From Faecalibacterium sp. HTF-F (GTDB lineage Bacteria > Bacillota > Clostridia > Oscillospirales > Ruminococcaceae), in contig NZ_CP094473.1 in assembly GCF_023347535.1 (NCBI RefSeq), positions 2,170,001 through 2,234,000 of the forward strand: DNA of 64,000 nucleotides, in the 5' to 3' direction. Below the pieces are notes generated by a model that saw nothing but the letters and a program-made list of their open reading frames with translations, was not told the origin of the DNA and did not search any database. The first letter of the stretch is position 1, and every line of letters begins with the position of its first letter. The translations under genes were made by a program, and so were the position numbers. This document shows positions 15,872 to 24,324 of the stretch, piece after piece.

Positions 15872-17257
15872 TTAACCCACATTGATATGTCCCACCGGCA
15901 TGATCTTCCGCTTGTTATCGTCGGGCTTTGCCGTCAGGCTCATGGCCAGCGACACCGGGCCCACACGGCCCATGAACATGACCGCCATATACAAAGCTTT
16001 CGCGCCCCGGTTCAGCTGGCTGGTAACGCCCACCGAAAGGCCCACCGTACCAAAGGCCGAGCAGGATTCAAAGATCGCGTCAATGATCGATACCGCCTCC
16101 GAAGTGTTGTAGTACACCACCACAGCCGAGCCAACCGCCGCCAGCCCGCCGAGCACGATAATGGTCAAAGCACGATAAACCGTCTTGGACTCGATGTGGT
16201 GCTCTGCGATCACACAGTCGTCGCGGCCCTGAGCCACGCTGCGGATGGTCAGGATGATGACGGCAAAGGTGGTCACCTTCACACCGCCGCCGGTGGAGCC
16301 GGGTGCCGCACCGATGAATTGCAGCACACTCATCAGCAGCTTGGTAATGGGCCCGCAGGCGGCAAGGTCGATGGTATTCATGCCCGCCGTACGGGTAGAC
16401 ACCGACTGGAACAGCGCCGCCATCAGCTTACCGGGCACAGAGAGCCCGCCCATGCTGGCAGGATTGTTCCACTCCATCAGCGCGATGAGCGCCGCACCGC
16501 CGAGCCACAGGATCACCGAGAAGCTCAGCACCACCTTAGCCTGCAGAGACAGGCGGTGTTTTTTGTGGTACTCGCCGATCTCCACCCAGACCATAAAGCC
16601 CAGACCGCCGGAAATGATCATGAACATCACAACGGCCTGTACATAGTAGTTGTTCACATAGGGCACCAGCGAGGAATACTGCCCGAACCGGCCAAACAGG
16701 TCAAAGCCCGCGTTGCAGAAGGCCGAAATTGCCGTAAACACACTGACCCAGATACCCTCCAGCCCAAACTGCGGCACAAAGACAAACAGCAGCAGCAGGA
16801 TACCGATGCCCTCAAACAGCCCGGCCAGACCCACCACGATCTTCAGCACGTCCTTTGCCTGCGCGTATCCGTCTGCCGAGACGCTCTCGCCCAGCAGCCG
16901 CAGGTCACGGAAGCCCATGCGCCGCCGCATGGCCAGCGCAAAAAAGCTGGTGAGCGTGACCAGACCAAGTCCGCCTACCTGAATGAGCAGCAGGATCACG
17001 GCCTGCCCGAAGAAGGTGAACTGCGTCCAGGTGTCCCGCACGATCAGGCCGGTAACGCAGGTGGCACTGGTGGCCGTGAACATGGCATCCAGCACATCCA
17101 GCTGCCCATGCCTGCTGGCAATGGGCAGGCTGAGCAGGAAAGTCCCCAGCGCGATCACGATGACAAAGCTCCCGCAGATGATCTGCGTAGGCGTATACCC
17201 TCCCTTGCGCTTGCCCGCCGGGCGGTAAAACAGCTTTTTCCTCTTTATCTTTTCCAT
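15872..17257 (-). CDS. ktrB: TrkH/KtrB-family potassium uptake protein
   Basis: A 461-aa membrane subunit of a K+ (or Na+/K+) channel-like transporter, with four M-P-M repeats. The first selectivity-filter segment is SATCVTGL; later pore turns include SAFCNAGFDLFG, STRTAGMNTID and CSAFGTVGLSVG. The ATG at 17257 follows GGAGGATCTT; an upstream in-frame ATG (17278) has no ribosome site. The cytoplasmic regulatory subunit KtrA/TrkA is not adjacent, so it must lie elsewhere if present. Confidence 0.9.
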   Translation of the reverse strand: MEKIKRKKLFYRPAGKRKGGYTPTQIICGSFVIVIALGTFLLSLPIASRHGQLDVLDAMFTATSATCVTGLIVRDTWTQFTFFGQAVILLLIQVGGLGLVTLTSFFALAMRRRMGFRDLRLLGESVSADGYAQAKDVLKIVVGLAGLFEGIGILLLLFVFVPQFGLEGIWVSVFTAISAFCNAGFDLFGRFGQYSSLVPYVNNYYVQAVVMFMIISGGLGFMVWVEIGEYHKKHRLSLQAKVVLSFSVILWLGGAALIALMEWNNPASMGGLSVPGKLMAALFQSVSTRTAGMNTIDLAACGPITKLLMSVLQFIGAAPGSTGGGVKVTTFAVIILTIRSVAQGRDDCVIAEHHIESKTVYRALTIIVLGGLAAVGSAVVVYYNTSEAVSIIDAIFESCSAFGTVGLSVGVTSQLNRGAKALYMAVMFMGRVGPVSLAMSLTAKPDDNKRKIMPVGHINVG

Positions 17258-17338
17258 AAGATCCTCCGCACGCGGCAAGACCTGCCGCGGCTATTTCATT
17301 TCTCCTATAGCATACACCATTTTGCTTTACGGTTCAAC

Positions 17339-17367
17339 TTGATTTTATCCGCAAAATGCTGTATTAT
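17339..17367 (+). promoter_or_regulatory. tRNA-Arg promoter
   Basis: TTGATT (17339-17344), 17-base spacer, TATTAT (17362-17367), 12 bases before the tRNA. Confidence 0.7.
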
Positions 17368-17379
17368 AATAGGGTATCT

Positions 17380-17456
17380 GTCTCCGTAGCTCAGCTGGAT
17401 AGAGCGTCCGCCTCCTAAGCGGAAGGCCGTGTGTTCGAATCACATCGGGGACGCCA
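17380..17456 (+). tRNA. tRNA-Arg (CCT)
   Basis: 77-nt cloverleaf with encoded CCA. Acceptor GTCTCCG/CGGGGAC, anticodon stem TCCGC/GCGGA around CTCCTAA, anticodon CCT reading AGG, T-loop TTCGAAT. Confidence 0.96.
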
Positions 17457-17463
17457 TTTCAAG

Positions 17464-17511
17464 AAAATGCGAAGGTCATTTTTCCATGGGAAAGACGATC
17501 TTCGCATTTTT
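17464..17511 (+). terminator. Terminator after tRNA-Arg
   Basis: AAAATGCGAAG at 17464-17474 pairs with CTTCGCATTTTT at 17500-17511. The long loop has an inner TTTCC/GGAAA stem. Confidence 0.8.
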
Positions 17512-17983
17512 CATTTTGAACCGATCGCCAAAATCAGCCAGCGAATGCCATTAGCAGAATTTTCGGTCCCTGCTAATAAAATCGGCTTTCCAGCTAATTG
17601 AGGCCAAAATCGCCGTTTTCTATGCTTTCTGCTAAAATTGGCAGACGCTCCCCTATAAACCGGTGTCAATCTATCTGGACGGGATGCTGTTCAAGTACAC
17701 CCAGCCCCGGCATCAGCCGGGCCATTTCTGTTTTCAGGACATTGCCACCCGAAAGAAAAGCCGGCAGAGAAAGTTCCTGAACTCTCTGCAAACGAAAGGG
17801 GTCTGCTGCACAAAATAATGTACAGCGGCCCTTATTTTTATAAAATACCGCTGCAAATGAATTGAAATCCTACTAAATAAATGGTATATTGATAGTATAA
17901 CAAACTGCAACAAATCCGCGTGGCACTTTTGTGACGATGCAGTGCCGCACATAGAAAGAAATAAGAAAGGCCGTGCAGGGATT
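17512..17983. other. Intergenic region with inverted repeat and a gene remnant
   Basis: A 28-base inverted repeat ATTAGCAG-N12-CTGCTAAT lies at 17550-17577, among further GCTAA...AAAATCG-like words up to 17640. An open frame of 60 codons without a start codon (17636-17818, containing IYLDGMLFKYTQPRHQPGHF) could be a decayed gene end. I cannot name its family. No complete gene seen. Confidence 0.35.
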
Positions 17984-18331
17984 ATGACGATTCAGGAGTG
18001 TTATAAAGAAATGGGCGCAGACTATGAAGAGGTATTTCATCGGCTGCCCCGTGAGAGTATGGTCCGTAAATTTGCGCTGATGTTTTTGAACGACGACAGC
18101 TATCCAAAGCTGGAGCAGTCACTGAAGGAAGGAAACGCACAGGAAGCATTCCGTGCGGCACACACGCTCAAGGGTGTATGCCAGAACCTTGGCTTTACCA
18201 ATCTCTATCAGCCCGCCTATGAGCTGACCGAGGTGCTGCGTGCGGGCACACTGGAAGGCTCCGGGGAATGGTTTGCCCGTGTGACGGAACAGTACAAGAT
18301 CACGACGGATGCCATCCGTGGGGTGCAGTAA
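17984..18331 (+). CDS. Stand-alone Hpt (histidine phosphotransfer) protein
   Basis: A 115-aa soluble four-helix phosphotransfer protein. The phosphorylatable His60 sits in the classical motif AAHTLKGVCQNLGF. The start at 17984 has GCAGGG 5 bases before it. It carries phosphate between receiver domains in multistep phosphorelays. The operon beginning 700 bases downstream on the opposite strand encodes two hybrid kinases and a receiver-containing c-di-GMP enzyme, none with its own Hpt domain, so it is a natural intermediate for them. Confidence 0.88.
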   Translation: MTIQECYKEMGADYEEVFHRLPRESMVRKFALMFLNDDSYPKLEQSLKEGNAQEAFRAAHTLKGVCQNLGFTNLYQPAYELTEVLRAGTLEGSGEWFARVTEQYKITTDAIRGVQ

Positions 18332-18656
18332 CGCAGGCTGCCCCCCACAGTTTTCCGCCCGCCATGTACGCCGATGCAAAGAAATCGGACACGCGTATTT
18401 TTTATGTATAAATACGTGAAAATTCATTAAAAATCCTTCATGGCAGTAGTAAAATATTTTTATGTTTCTGTCATTCTCTGCCCTTTCGCGGTAGAGGGAG
18501 AGTACAAAACAGGACACACGCAAAATATTTGCGGCATCCTTTCCGTGGGCGGGTTTTACAGCGCACACTCTTGCGGGCAGTGATGTACGACAAGTAGGCC
18601 AAAGCAGCTTTGCCGGAAAATGGCTGCTGCCCAAGAGTTGTGAGGAGAACGATTTA
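18332..18656. other. Intergenic region without recognised feature
   Basis: 325 bases between the Hpt gene and the chimeric pseudogene. I looked for a c-di-GMP riboswitch because of the neighbours and saw no convincing match. No gene found. Confidence 0.4.
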
Positions 18657-18975
18657 GTGAACAAAAGAACATTGCACCGCCTTATTTTACTGCTTGCGGC
18701 ATTGGTGATGGCGGTTTCCCTGCTGACCGGCTGCGGCACAAAAACCGCAGAACAGGTACAGCAGGAGGAGGACGCCCTAACCATTCAGGTGTACCGCCAC
18801 CCGGCAGATCCGCGCACTGGATGACCCCGCACTGGCAAAGATTCCGATCCTTGCCATGACCGCCAACGCATTCGACGAAGACCGCCGCAATGCCTTGGAA
18901 AGTGGCATGAATGGCTTTTTGTCCAAACCCATCGTGATCGGCGACCTTGTGCAGGAGCTGCGCAAGATCCTGTGA
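18657..18975 (+). pseudogene. Chimeric remnant: lipoprotein signal joined to receiver-domain end
   Basis: From GTG 18657 (after GTGAGGAG) runs a lipoprotein start: NKRTLHRLILLLAALV..., lipobox LLTGC, then about 25 residues and a stop at 18822-18824. In another frame from about 18796 to 18975 runs the end of a response-regulator domain: ATRQIRAL, then [23 protein letters not shown] with the conserved Lys-Pro, and ELRKIL before TGA. The receiver part closely resembles the C terminus of the hybrid kinase next door. The middle of a larger lipoprotein-plus-kinase locus appears to have been deleted, joining the two ends out of frame. Confidence 0.8.
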
Positions 18976-19000
18976 CCAACTGCCGTTCAGGCATAAAAAT

Positions 19001-19066
19001 AAAGCACCCACAGCAATTTGCTCACCGGAGGTCAAACCTCTGTGGCGCTTGCTGTGGGTGCTTTTG
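19001..19066. terminator. Bidirectional terminator
   Basis: AAAGCACCCACAGCAA pairs with TTGCTGTGGGTGCTTTT across about 32 bases that hold an inner GAGGT/ACCTC stem. Placed between the pseudogene and the convergent hybrid kinase. Confidence 0.88.
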
Positions 19067-19080
19067 CTTTTGGGCGCTGT

Positions 19081-21657
19081 TTATTTCAATACCTCTGCAA
19101 GGACCTGCAGCAGGTGCGGAATATCCAGCGGCTTTGCAATATGGCCGTTCATACCGGCTTTCAACGCATTCTGACGGTCTTCCTCAAAGGCATTTGCCGT
19201 CATTGCAAAGATGGGGATGCCCGCCTTTGCGGCATCCGGCAGGGCACGGATCTGCCGCGTTGCCTCGTAGCCGTCCATGTTGGGCATCTGGATGTCCATG
19301 AGGATCAGGTCATACTGTCCGTCTGCCGCCTGCTTCATCTTCCGGACGGCGATCTCACCATCCTCGGCCGATTCCACCTCAAAGCCTGCTTCCTTCAGGA
19401 TCTCCTGCGCGATCTCGCGGTTCAGCTCGTTGTCCTCCACCAGCAGGATCTTTTTCCCTTTGAAGGCCTCCGCATTCAGCTGCACCGGCCTGCGGGCAGG
19501 CTCTGCACCGAACGGCTCTGCCAGCACCCTGCGCAGCTCCGAGAGGAACAGCGGCTTTTCGCAGAAGGCGGTAACACCGGCAGCGCGGGCTTCCTCTTCA
19601 ATATCGGCCCAGTCGTAGGCCGTCAGGATGATGATGGGGCAACTTTTTCCGATCACCTTGCGGATCTGCCGCACGATCTCGATGCCGTTCATATCGGGGA
19701 TCAGCCAGTCGATGATGTAAACGCTGAATTCATCTCCCTGTTCCATGGCGTACCGGGTGCGGATCACCGCTTCCCTGCCGGAGATCGTCCACTCCGGCCG
19801 CATCCCGATCTTGGAGAGCATGGTGCTGACGCTCAGGCAGGTGTCGGTATCGTCGTCCGCCACCAGTGCCCGCAGCCCTTCCAGCTGCGGGAGCTGCCTG
19901 AGCTCCACCTTTTGTCCGCTGAGCGCAAAGCAGAGGTTCACGATGAACTCGCTGCCCTTGCCCGGCTCGCTCTCAATGGCGATGGTGCCGCCCATCAGAT
20001 CCACAATGTTCTTGGTGATGGACATGCCGAGGCCGGTGCCCTGAATGCCGCTGACGGTGGAGTTTTCCTCACGGGTGAACTCCTCAAAGATGTGCTTCTG
20101 GAACTCCTCGCTCATGCCGATGCCGTTGTCCTTGATGCGGAACTCATAGCAGGCCCGGCCCGCAGGCGCACCGTTTTTCTCGGCAATGCGGATGCTGATC
20201 ATGCCGCCTGTGGGGGTAAACTTGATGGCATTGGACAAAATGTTCAGCAGGATCTGGTTCAGCCGCAGCGGGTCGGTGATGATATCCTCGTTCTCCACAT
20301 CCATGGTATCGATGAAAAGCGACAGCCGCTTTGCCGAAATATTGGGCTGGATGATGGAGCGCACATCGTGGACGAGATCCGGCAGATGCACCGCTTTTTC
20401 CTCGATCTTTACCTTTCCGCTCTCGATGCGGCTCATATCCAGCACATCATTGATGAGGGAGAGCAGATGCTGGCTGGAAGTGGAGATCTTTTTCAGGTAG
20501 TCCAGCACCTGTTCCCTATTGTCGATATGGGTCGCAGCCAGCGAGGTGAAGCCGATGATGGCGTTCATGGGGGTGCGGATATCGTGGCTCATATTGAACA
20601 GGAACTCCCGCTTGGCGCGGTTTGCCGCCCCCTCGTGCTGGAGCGCGATCTCCAGCTTGCGGTTCTGCTCTTCCAGCTGGGTCTGATACTTCCTCTCCTG
20701 CTCTTTTTTCTGCTGTTCCATCTCCTGCACGGAGCGGCGGCGCAGCAGCTGAAGGACCATTACAAGCAGGCTGTAGCCGACCAGCGCAATCAGGACCAGC
20801 GAAAGCGACTCCCGGAAGATCATTTTTTCATCCGTGTACGCATAGAGATCGAAGGATCTGCCATGGCAGAACATCCCGAAATAGCAGCCGGAGCCGTTCC
20901 AATCCCGGGTATGGGTCAGCTTTTCTGCGGCACTGGCTTTGCGGATTCCCTGCACCAGCGGGCTGTCCGCAGTATCCTGCCCCATCAGCTCCGGGCGGTT
21001 TGCGGCAATGACCTGATTGTTCTGCACAATGAACAGCGTGCCGCTGGTTTCTGCCGGGTAGCCATCCAGTACGCTCTGGATGGACAGCGCCGTTTCCTCC
21101 ACAAATTCCGCCGGGGTATACCGGTAGGCAAGCAGGAGCAGCTCTGTGCTTTCTGCCCGGTGTGCCGCAACATCCACAGCAGAGCCATCTTCCAGCAGGA
21201 CGCGCTTCACATAGGTCTTTCGCGGGTAAGATAAAACATCCAGAATGGCGTCATTTTTCAGCTGGCCGCCAAACCGGGCATAGCCGATGCCATTGGTCGT
21301 GGACTCGCACCGGAGCGTGCCGTCCGGCCCCAGAACCGAAATGCCGGTGAGCCAGAGCTTTTCTGCCTGCCTGTTCAGGCACTGCGGGTCGGAGAGGTCG
21401 AGGGCAGGGTCCTCTGCCAGCTGATTGACCGCGACCGCCGTGCGGCGCAGTGCCTTTGCCGTGATGGTATCATTGTACTTTTCAAAGCTGGTGGACTGGG
21501 ATTTGACAAACTCAAGGGTCTGGCAAAAGCGTTCCTCCGCTGTACGCATTGCCCGCCAGCCGGAAAGAAATGTCACACCGATCATCAGGAGCACGCCGAC
21601 GATCAGATAGCCCGCCCATCTCCTTTTATCCGGGGTGGTTCTGTTTTTACGCGCCAA
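19081..21657 (-). CDS. Hybrid sensor histidine kinase with two receiver domains
   Basis: About 858 aa in the membrane. Order: TM1 near residues 13-32 ([15 protein letters not shown]), an extracytoplasmic sensor of about 270 residues, TM2 ([19 protein letters not shown]), coiled coil, HisKA with the H-box [17 protein letters not shown], HATPase with ILSNAIKF (N-box) and GTGLGMSI (G2), receiver 1 (phospho-Asp in [12 protein letters not shown]), and receiver 2 ([19 protein letters not shown]). The likely start is TTG 21657, 8 bases after GGAGG, overlapping the end of the upstream binding-protein gene by 11 bases. Last gene of the signalling operon. Confidence 0.88.
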   Translation of the reverse strand: MARKNRTTPDKRRWAGYLIVGVLLMIGVTFLSGWRAMRTAEERFCQTLEFVKSQSTSFEKYNDTITAKALRRTAVAVNQLAEDPALDLSDPQCLNRQAEKLWLTGISVLGPDGTLRCESTTNGIGYARFGGQLKNDAILDVLSYPRKTYVKRVLLEDGSAVDVAAHRAESTELLLLAYRYTPAEFVEETALSIQSVLDGYPAETSGTLFIVQNNQVIAANRPELMGQDTADSPLVQGIRKASAAEKLTHTRDWNGSGCYFGMFCHGRSFDLYAYTDEKMIFRESLSLVLIALVGYSLLVMVLQLLRRRSVQEMEQQKKEQERKYQTQLEEQNRKLEIALQHEGAANRAKREFLFNMSHDIRTPMNAIIGFTSLAATHIDNREQVLDYLKKISTSSQHLLSLINDVLDMSRIESGKVKIEEKAVHLPDLVHDVRSIIQPNISAKRLSLFIDTMDVENEDIITDPLRLNQILLNILSNAIKFTPTGGMISIRIAEKNGAPAGRACYEFRIKDNGIGMSEEFQKHIFEEFTREENSTVSGIQGTGLGMSITKNIVDLMGGTIAIESEPGKGSEFIVNLCFALSGQKVELRQLPQLEGLRALVADDDTDTCLSVSTMLSKIGMRPEWTISGREAVIRTRYAMEQGDEFSVYIIDWLIPDMNGIEIVRQIRKVIGKSCPIIILTAYDWADIEEEARAAGVTAFCEKPLFLSELRRVLAEPFGAEPARRPVQLNAEAFKGKKILLVEDNELNREIAQEILKEAGFEVESAEDGEIAVRKMKQAADGQYDLILMDIQMPNMDGYEATRQIRALPDAAKAGIPIFAMTANAFEEDRQNALKAGMNGHIAKPLDIPHLLQVLAEVLK

Positions 21658-22474
21658 TGGTGTCCACCTCCAGATACTGCGCAGCATTTTCAAGGTATCG
21701 GCCAATGATCCGCTCCAGCGTGCCGTCCGCGCGCATCTGCGCAAGGGTATCGGTCAGCTGGCTGTCCAGCCCGCGGGTGTCGTTTCTGGCAAAGGCGATG
21801 CCCAGCCCGGTGACCAGCAGCGGTTCCTCCAAAATGCGGAAGTCTACGGCATTGTCCTTCATATATTGCAGGATTCCTGTCTCGTGGGCGGCGATGCCGT
21901 CCACATAGCCGCAGGCCAGCATTGCGTACTGCACACTGCGGTTTTCGATGCTGAGCACCTCCACCGTCTGCGGGATGCGCGGGTCGGAGCCGCTGAGAAA
22001 GATCTCCTCCGGCTTGCCGGTGCTCTGCACGGCGATGGTCTTGCCGGCAAGGTCGCTGAGGGATCGGATGCTGCTGTCGGCATCCACCGCAACCACCTGA
22101 CGGCTCACCATGTAAGGCCCCGCCCAGCGGTATACCTCTTCGCGGCCATCCATGGAAAAGCAGCCCCAGATGCAGTCGATGGCACCGCTTTCCACAAGAT
22201 TTGTTTTCTGCTCCCAGTCGATCGTTTCAAACCGGGCAGCATACCCCATGCGGCGGAACGCCTCGGTGGCGATCTCCACATCGATCCCGGTGGGGACACC
22301 GTCATTGTTCAGATAAATATAAGGCGGGTAGGTGTCGCTTCCCACAACGAGTTGTGCAAGACCGCTGTCTTTTGCTTCCTTTCCTCCGCAGGAAGTCAGA
22401 CTGCCTACGGCAGCAGCTGCCGCCAGCAGCGTGCATCCGTTCAAGAATGCACGGCGTGAGATTCTGTGTTTCAT
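21647..22474 (-). CDS. Solute-binding lipoprotein, amino-acid type (SBP_bac_3)
   Basis: A 275-aa extracellular receptor. N-terminal [13 protein letters not shown], hydrophobic stretch, lipobox SLTSC. The mature part has family-3 features: [20 protein letters not shown], a DWEQ segment, [15 protein letters not shown] and a C-terminal IGRYLENA. An alternative start lies at 22507, but the chosen one gives the same M-K-x-I-S-R-R beginning as the other lipoproteins here. No permease or ATPase is nearby. The gene is directly coupled to the downstream hybrid kinase, so it probably presents a ligand to that sensor. Confidence 0.82.
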   Translation of the reverse strand: MKHRISRRAFLNGCTLLAAAAAVGSLTSCGGKEAKDSGLAQLVVGSDTYPPYIYLNNDGVPTGIDVEIATEAFRRMGYAARFETIDWEQKTNLVESGAIDCIWGCFSMDGREEVYRWAGPYMVSRQVVAVDADSSIRSLSDLAGKTIAVQSTGKPEEIFLSGSDPRIPQTVEVLSIENRSVQYAMLACGYVDGIAAHETGILQYMKDNAVDFRILEEPLLVTGLGIAFARNDTRGLDSQLTDTLAQMRADGTLERIIGRYLENAAQYLEVDTIGA

Positions 22475-22514
22475 TCGGGCTTTTTTATACTCCTGTTTTG
22501 ATCGCATCCGCAGC

Positions 22515-24254
22515 TCAGTTTGGATGCCCCTGTAGCTCTTCTTTCAGGTCGGTCTGGATATCCGTCAGGCATTGCAGCAGCAACGGATTGAACGCCCCGC
22601 ACTCGCCGTTCAGGATCATCTGCACGGCTTTTTCGTGGGGGTAGGCTTTTTTGTAGCAGCGGTCGCTGGTCAGTGCATCGTACACATCGGCCAGCGAGAC
22701 CAGCTGTGCGCTGATGGGGATCTCATCGCCCTTCAGCCCATCCGGGTAGCCGCGGCCATCCCAGCGTTCGTGGTGCCAGCGGGCGATCTCGTAGGCGGTC
22801 TGCAGCAGCGGCTGCTCGGCAAAATCTTCCAGACCGTGCAGCATTTCGGCGCCCCGCATACTGTGGGTCTTGACCAGCTCAAATTCCTCCGGTGTCAGCC
22901 TGCCGGGCTTGTTGAGGATCTTTTCGTCAATGGCGATCTTGCCGATGTCGTGCAGGGCAGAGGCCAGCGGGATATGATCCTGCTGCTCCGCCGTGAGCGG
23001 ATATCTGCTGCTGATGTCCAGCAGATGGTGGAGCAGCAGTTCGGTGATGGTGCGGATGTGCCGCACATGGGGCCCGCTTTCGCCGTTGCGGAACTCCACG
23101 ATGTGGCTCAGCACGCCCACCAGAATATCCGTATCGTTTTCGCGGGCGCGGATCTGATCCGACACCATCTGTACCAGCCGCCGCTGCTTGGCGTACAGCT
23201 TGATGATGTTGGTCACCCGGCGGTATACGATGCGTGCATCAAAAGGACGGTTGACATAGTCGCTCGCACCCAGCTCATAGGACCGCCGGATCGCATCTTC
23301 GGAGTCCTCGCTGGAGATCATGATGACCGGGGTGTCCTCGATGGTATGGTTGGCATTCATGGCCCTCAGCACCTCAAAACCGTCCATTCCCGGCATATTG
23401 ATATCCAGCAGCACCAGTGCAATGTTTCCGGCTTCCTCCTGCAGTTTTTCCATGCATTCCTGTCCGTCCTTCGCTTCCAGAATGCGGTACTCCTGCCCCA
23501 GGATCTCCGACAGCATCACACGGTTCATTTCGGAGTCGTCCACCAGCAGGATCTGTGATTTTTCCTGCAAAAATCTTTCCAGCGCAGCCAGATCCTGCCC
23601 CGGGACCTCCACCGTGACGGTATTCTTGCGGCGCTTTGCCTGATACATCAGCCGGTCTGCACGGCGGACCACATTTTCCATCGGGTCGGTGATGGACTGC
23701 ATGGTTCCGCCGATGCTCAGCGAGATGCGGAAATGCGAGTAGCCGGGTACGGATGCCATCTGCACGGCGGTGCAGATCTGTTCCAGCTTGGTGCGCAGAA
23801 AATCTCCCGGAATGCCGGGCAGCACCAGCAGAAACTCGTCCCCGCCGCAGCGGATGAGCAGGTCCGACTTCCGGATGCGGGATTGAATGGCGTTTGCCGC
23901 CGTTTTCAGCGCCATATCTCCGGCATGATGCCCATAGGTATCGTTGCAGATCTTGAAATCGTCCACATCCAGCAGTGCGACACCCGCCGGGCCGATGATC
24001 TTGCGGACGACCTCTTCGTAATAGCGGCGGTTGTAGGCTCCTGTCAGCGGGTCCCGATAAAGCTCTTCCTTGAGCTTCTGCTCCCGTGCAGCATGCTGCT
24101 CGGCGGTTTCGTCCACCGGTGCTCTCTGATTTTCGGTCAATTGTTTCAGCTTCTGATTCGCTGCGGCAAGGGCTGCTTCCTGTTTGTGGAGCTTTTCGAT
24201 CAGCCGCCGCTCGCGCTTTTTGTAATAGACCTCGATCTCGGAAAGTGTATTCAC
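22515..24254 (-). CDS. c-di-GMP enzyme: GGDEF - receiver - HD-GYP
   Basis: A 579-aa cytoplasmic protein with opposing activities. A coiled coil (1-65) leads to a diguanylate cyclase domain with an intact GGDEF at 137-141 and the inhibitory I-site RKSD at 128-131, exactly five residues before it. A receiver domain follows (DD at 239-240, phospho-Asp284 in VLLDINMPGMDG); its usual Lys-Pro is Arg336-Pro. The C-terminal HD-GYP phosphodiesterase has LHDIGKI (HD at 435-436), then HHERWDGRGYP. All catalytic motifs are intact on both enzymes. The receiver makes it the likely output of the two neighbouring hybrid kinases. Confidence 0.93.
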   Translation of the reverse strand: MNTLSEIEVYYKKRERRLIEKLHKQEAALAAANQKLKQLTENQRAPVDETAEQHAAREQKLKEELYRDPLTGAYNRRYYEEVVRKIIGPAGVALLDVDDFKICNDTYGHHAGDMALKTAANAIQSRIRKSDLLIRCGGDEFLLVLPGIPGDFLRTKLEQICTAVQMASVPGYSHFRISLSIGGTMQSITDPMENVVRRADRLMYQAKRRKNTVTVEVPGQDLAALERFLQEKSQILLVDDSEMNRVMLSEILGQEYRILEAKDGQECMEKLQEEAGNIALVLLDINMPGMDGFEVLRAMNANHTIEDTPVIMISSEDSEDAIRRSYELGASDYVNRPFDARIVYRRVTNIIKLYAKQRRLVQMVSDQIRARENDTDILVGVLSHIVEFRNGESGPHVRHIRTITELLLHHLLDISSRYPLTAEQQDHIPLASALHDIGKIAIDEKILNKPGRLTPEEFELVKTHSMRGAEMLHGLEDFAEQPLLQTAYEIARWHHERWDGRGYPDGLKGDEIPISAQLVSLADVYDALTSDRCYKKAYPHEKAVQMILNGECGAFNPLLLQCLTDIQTDLKEELQGHPN

Positions 24255-24324
24255 GTTCTAACCTTCTCCTGCATCATTTACATCATTTGTGTGCTTTCTC
24301 TGCGGAAACGCGCTTGTCCGCTAT

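Noticed and set aside
18332-18656. Possible c-di-GMP riboswitch near the GGDEF protein
   Set aside because: Some purine-rich and GC words are there, but I could not assemble the conserved core of the type I or II c-di-GMP aptamers.
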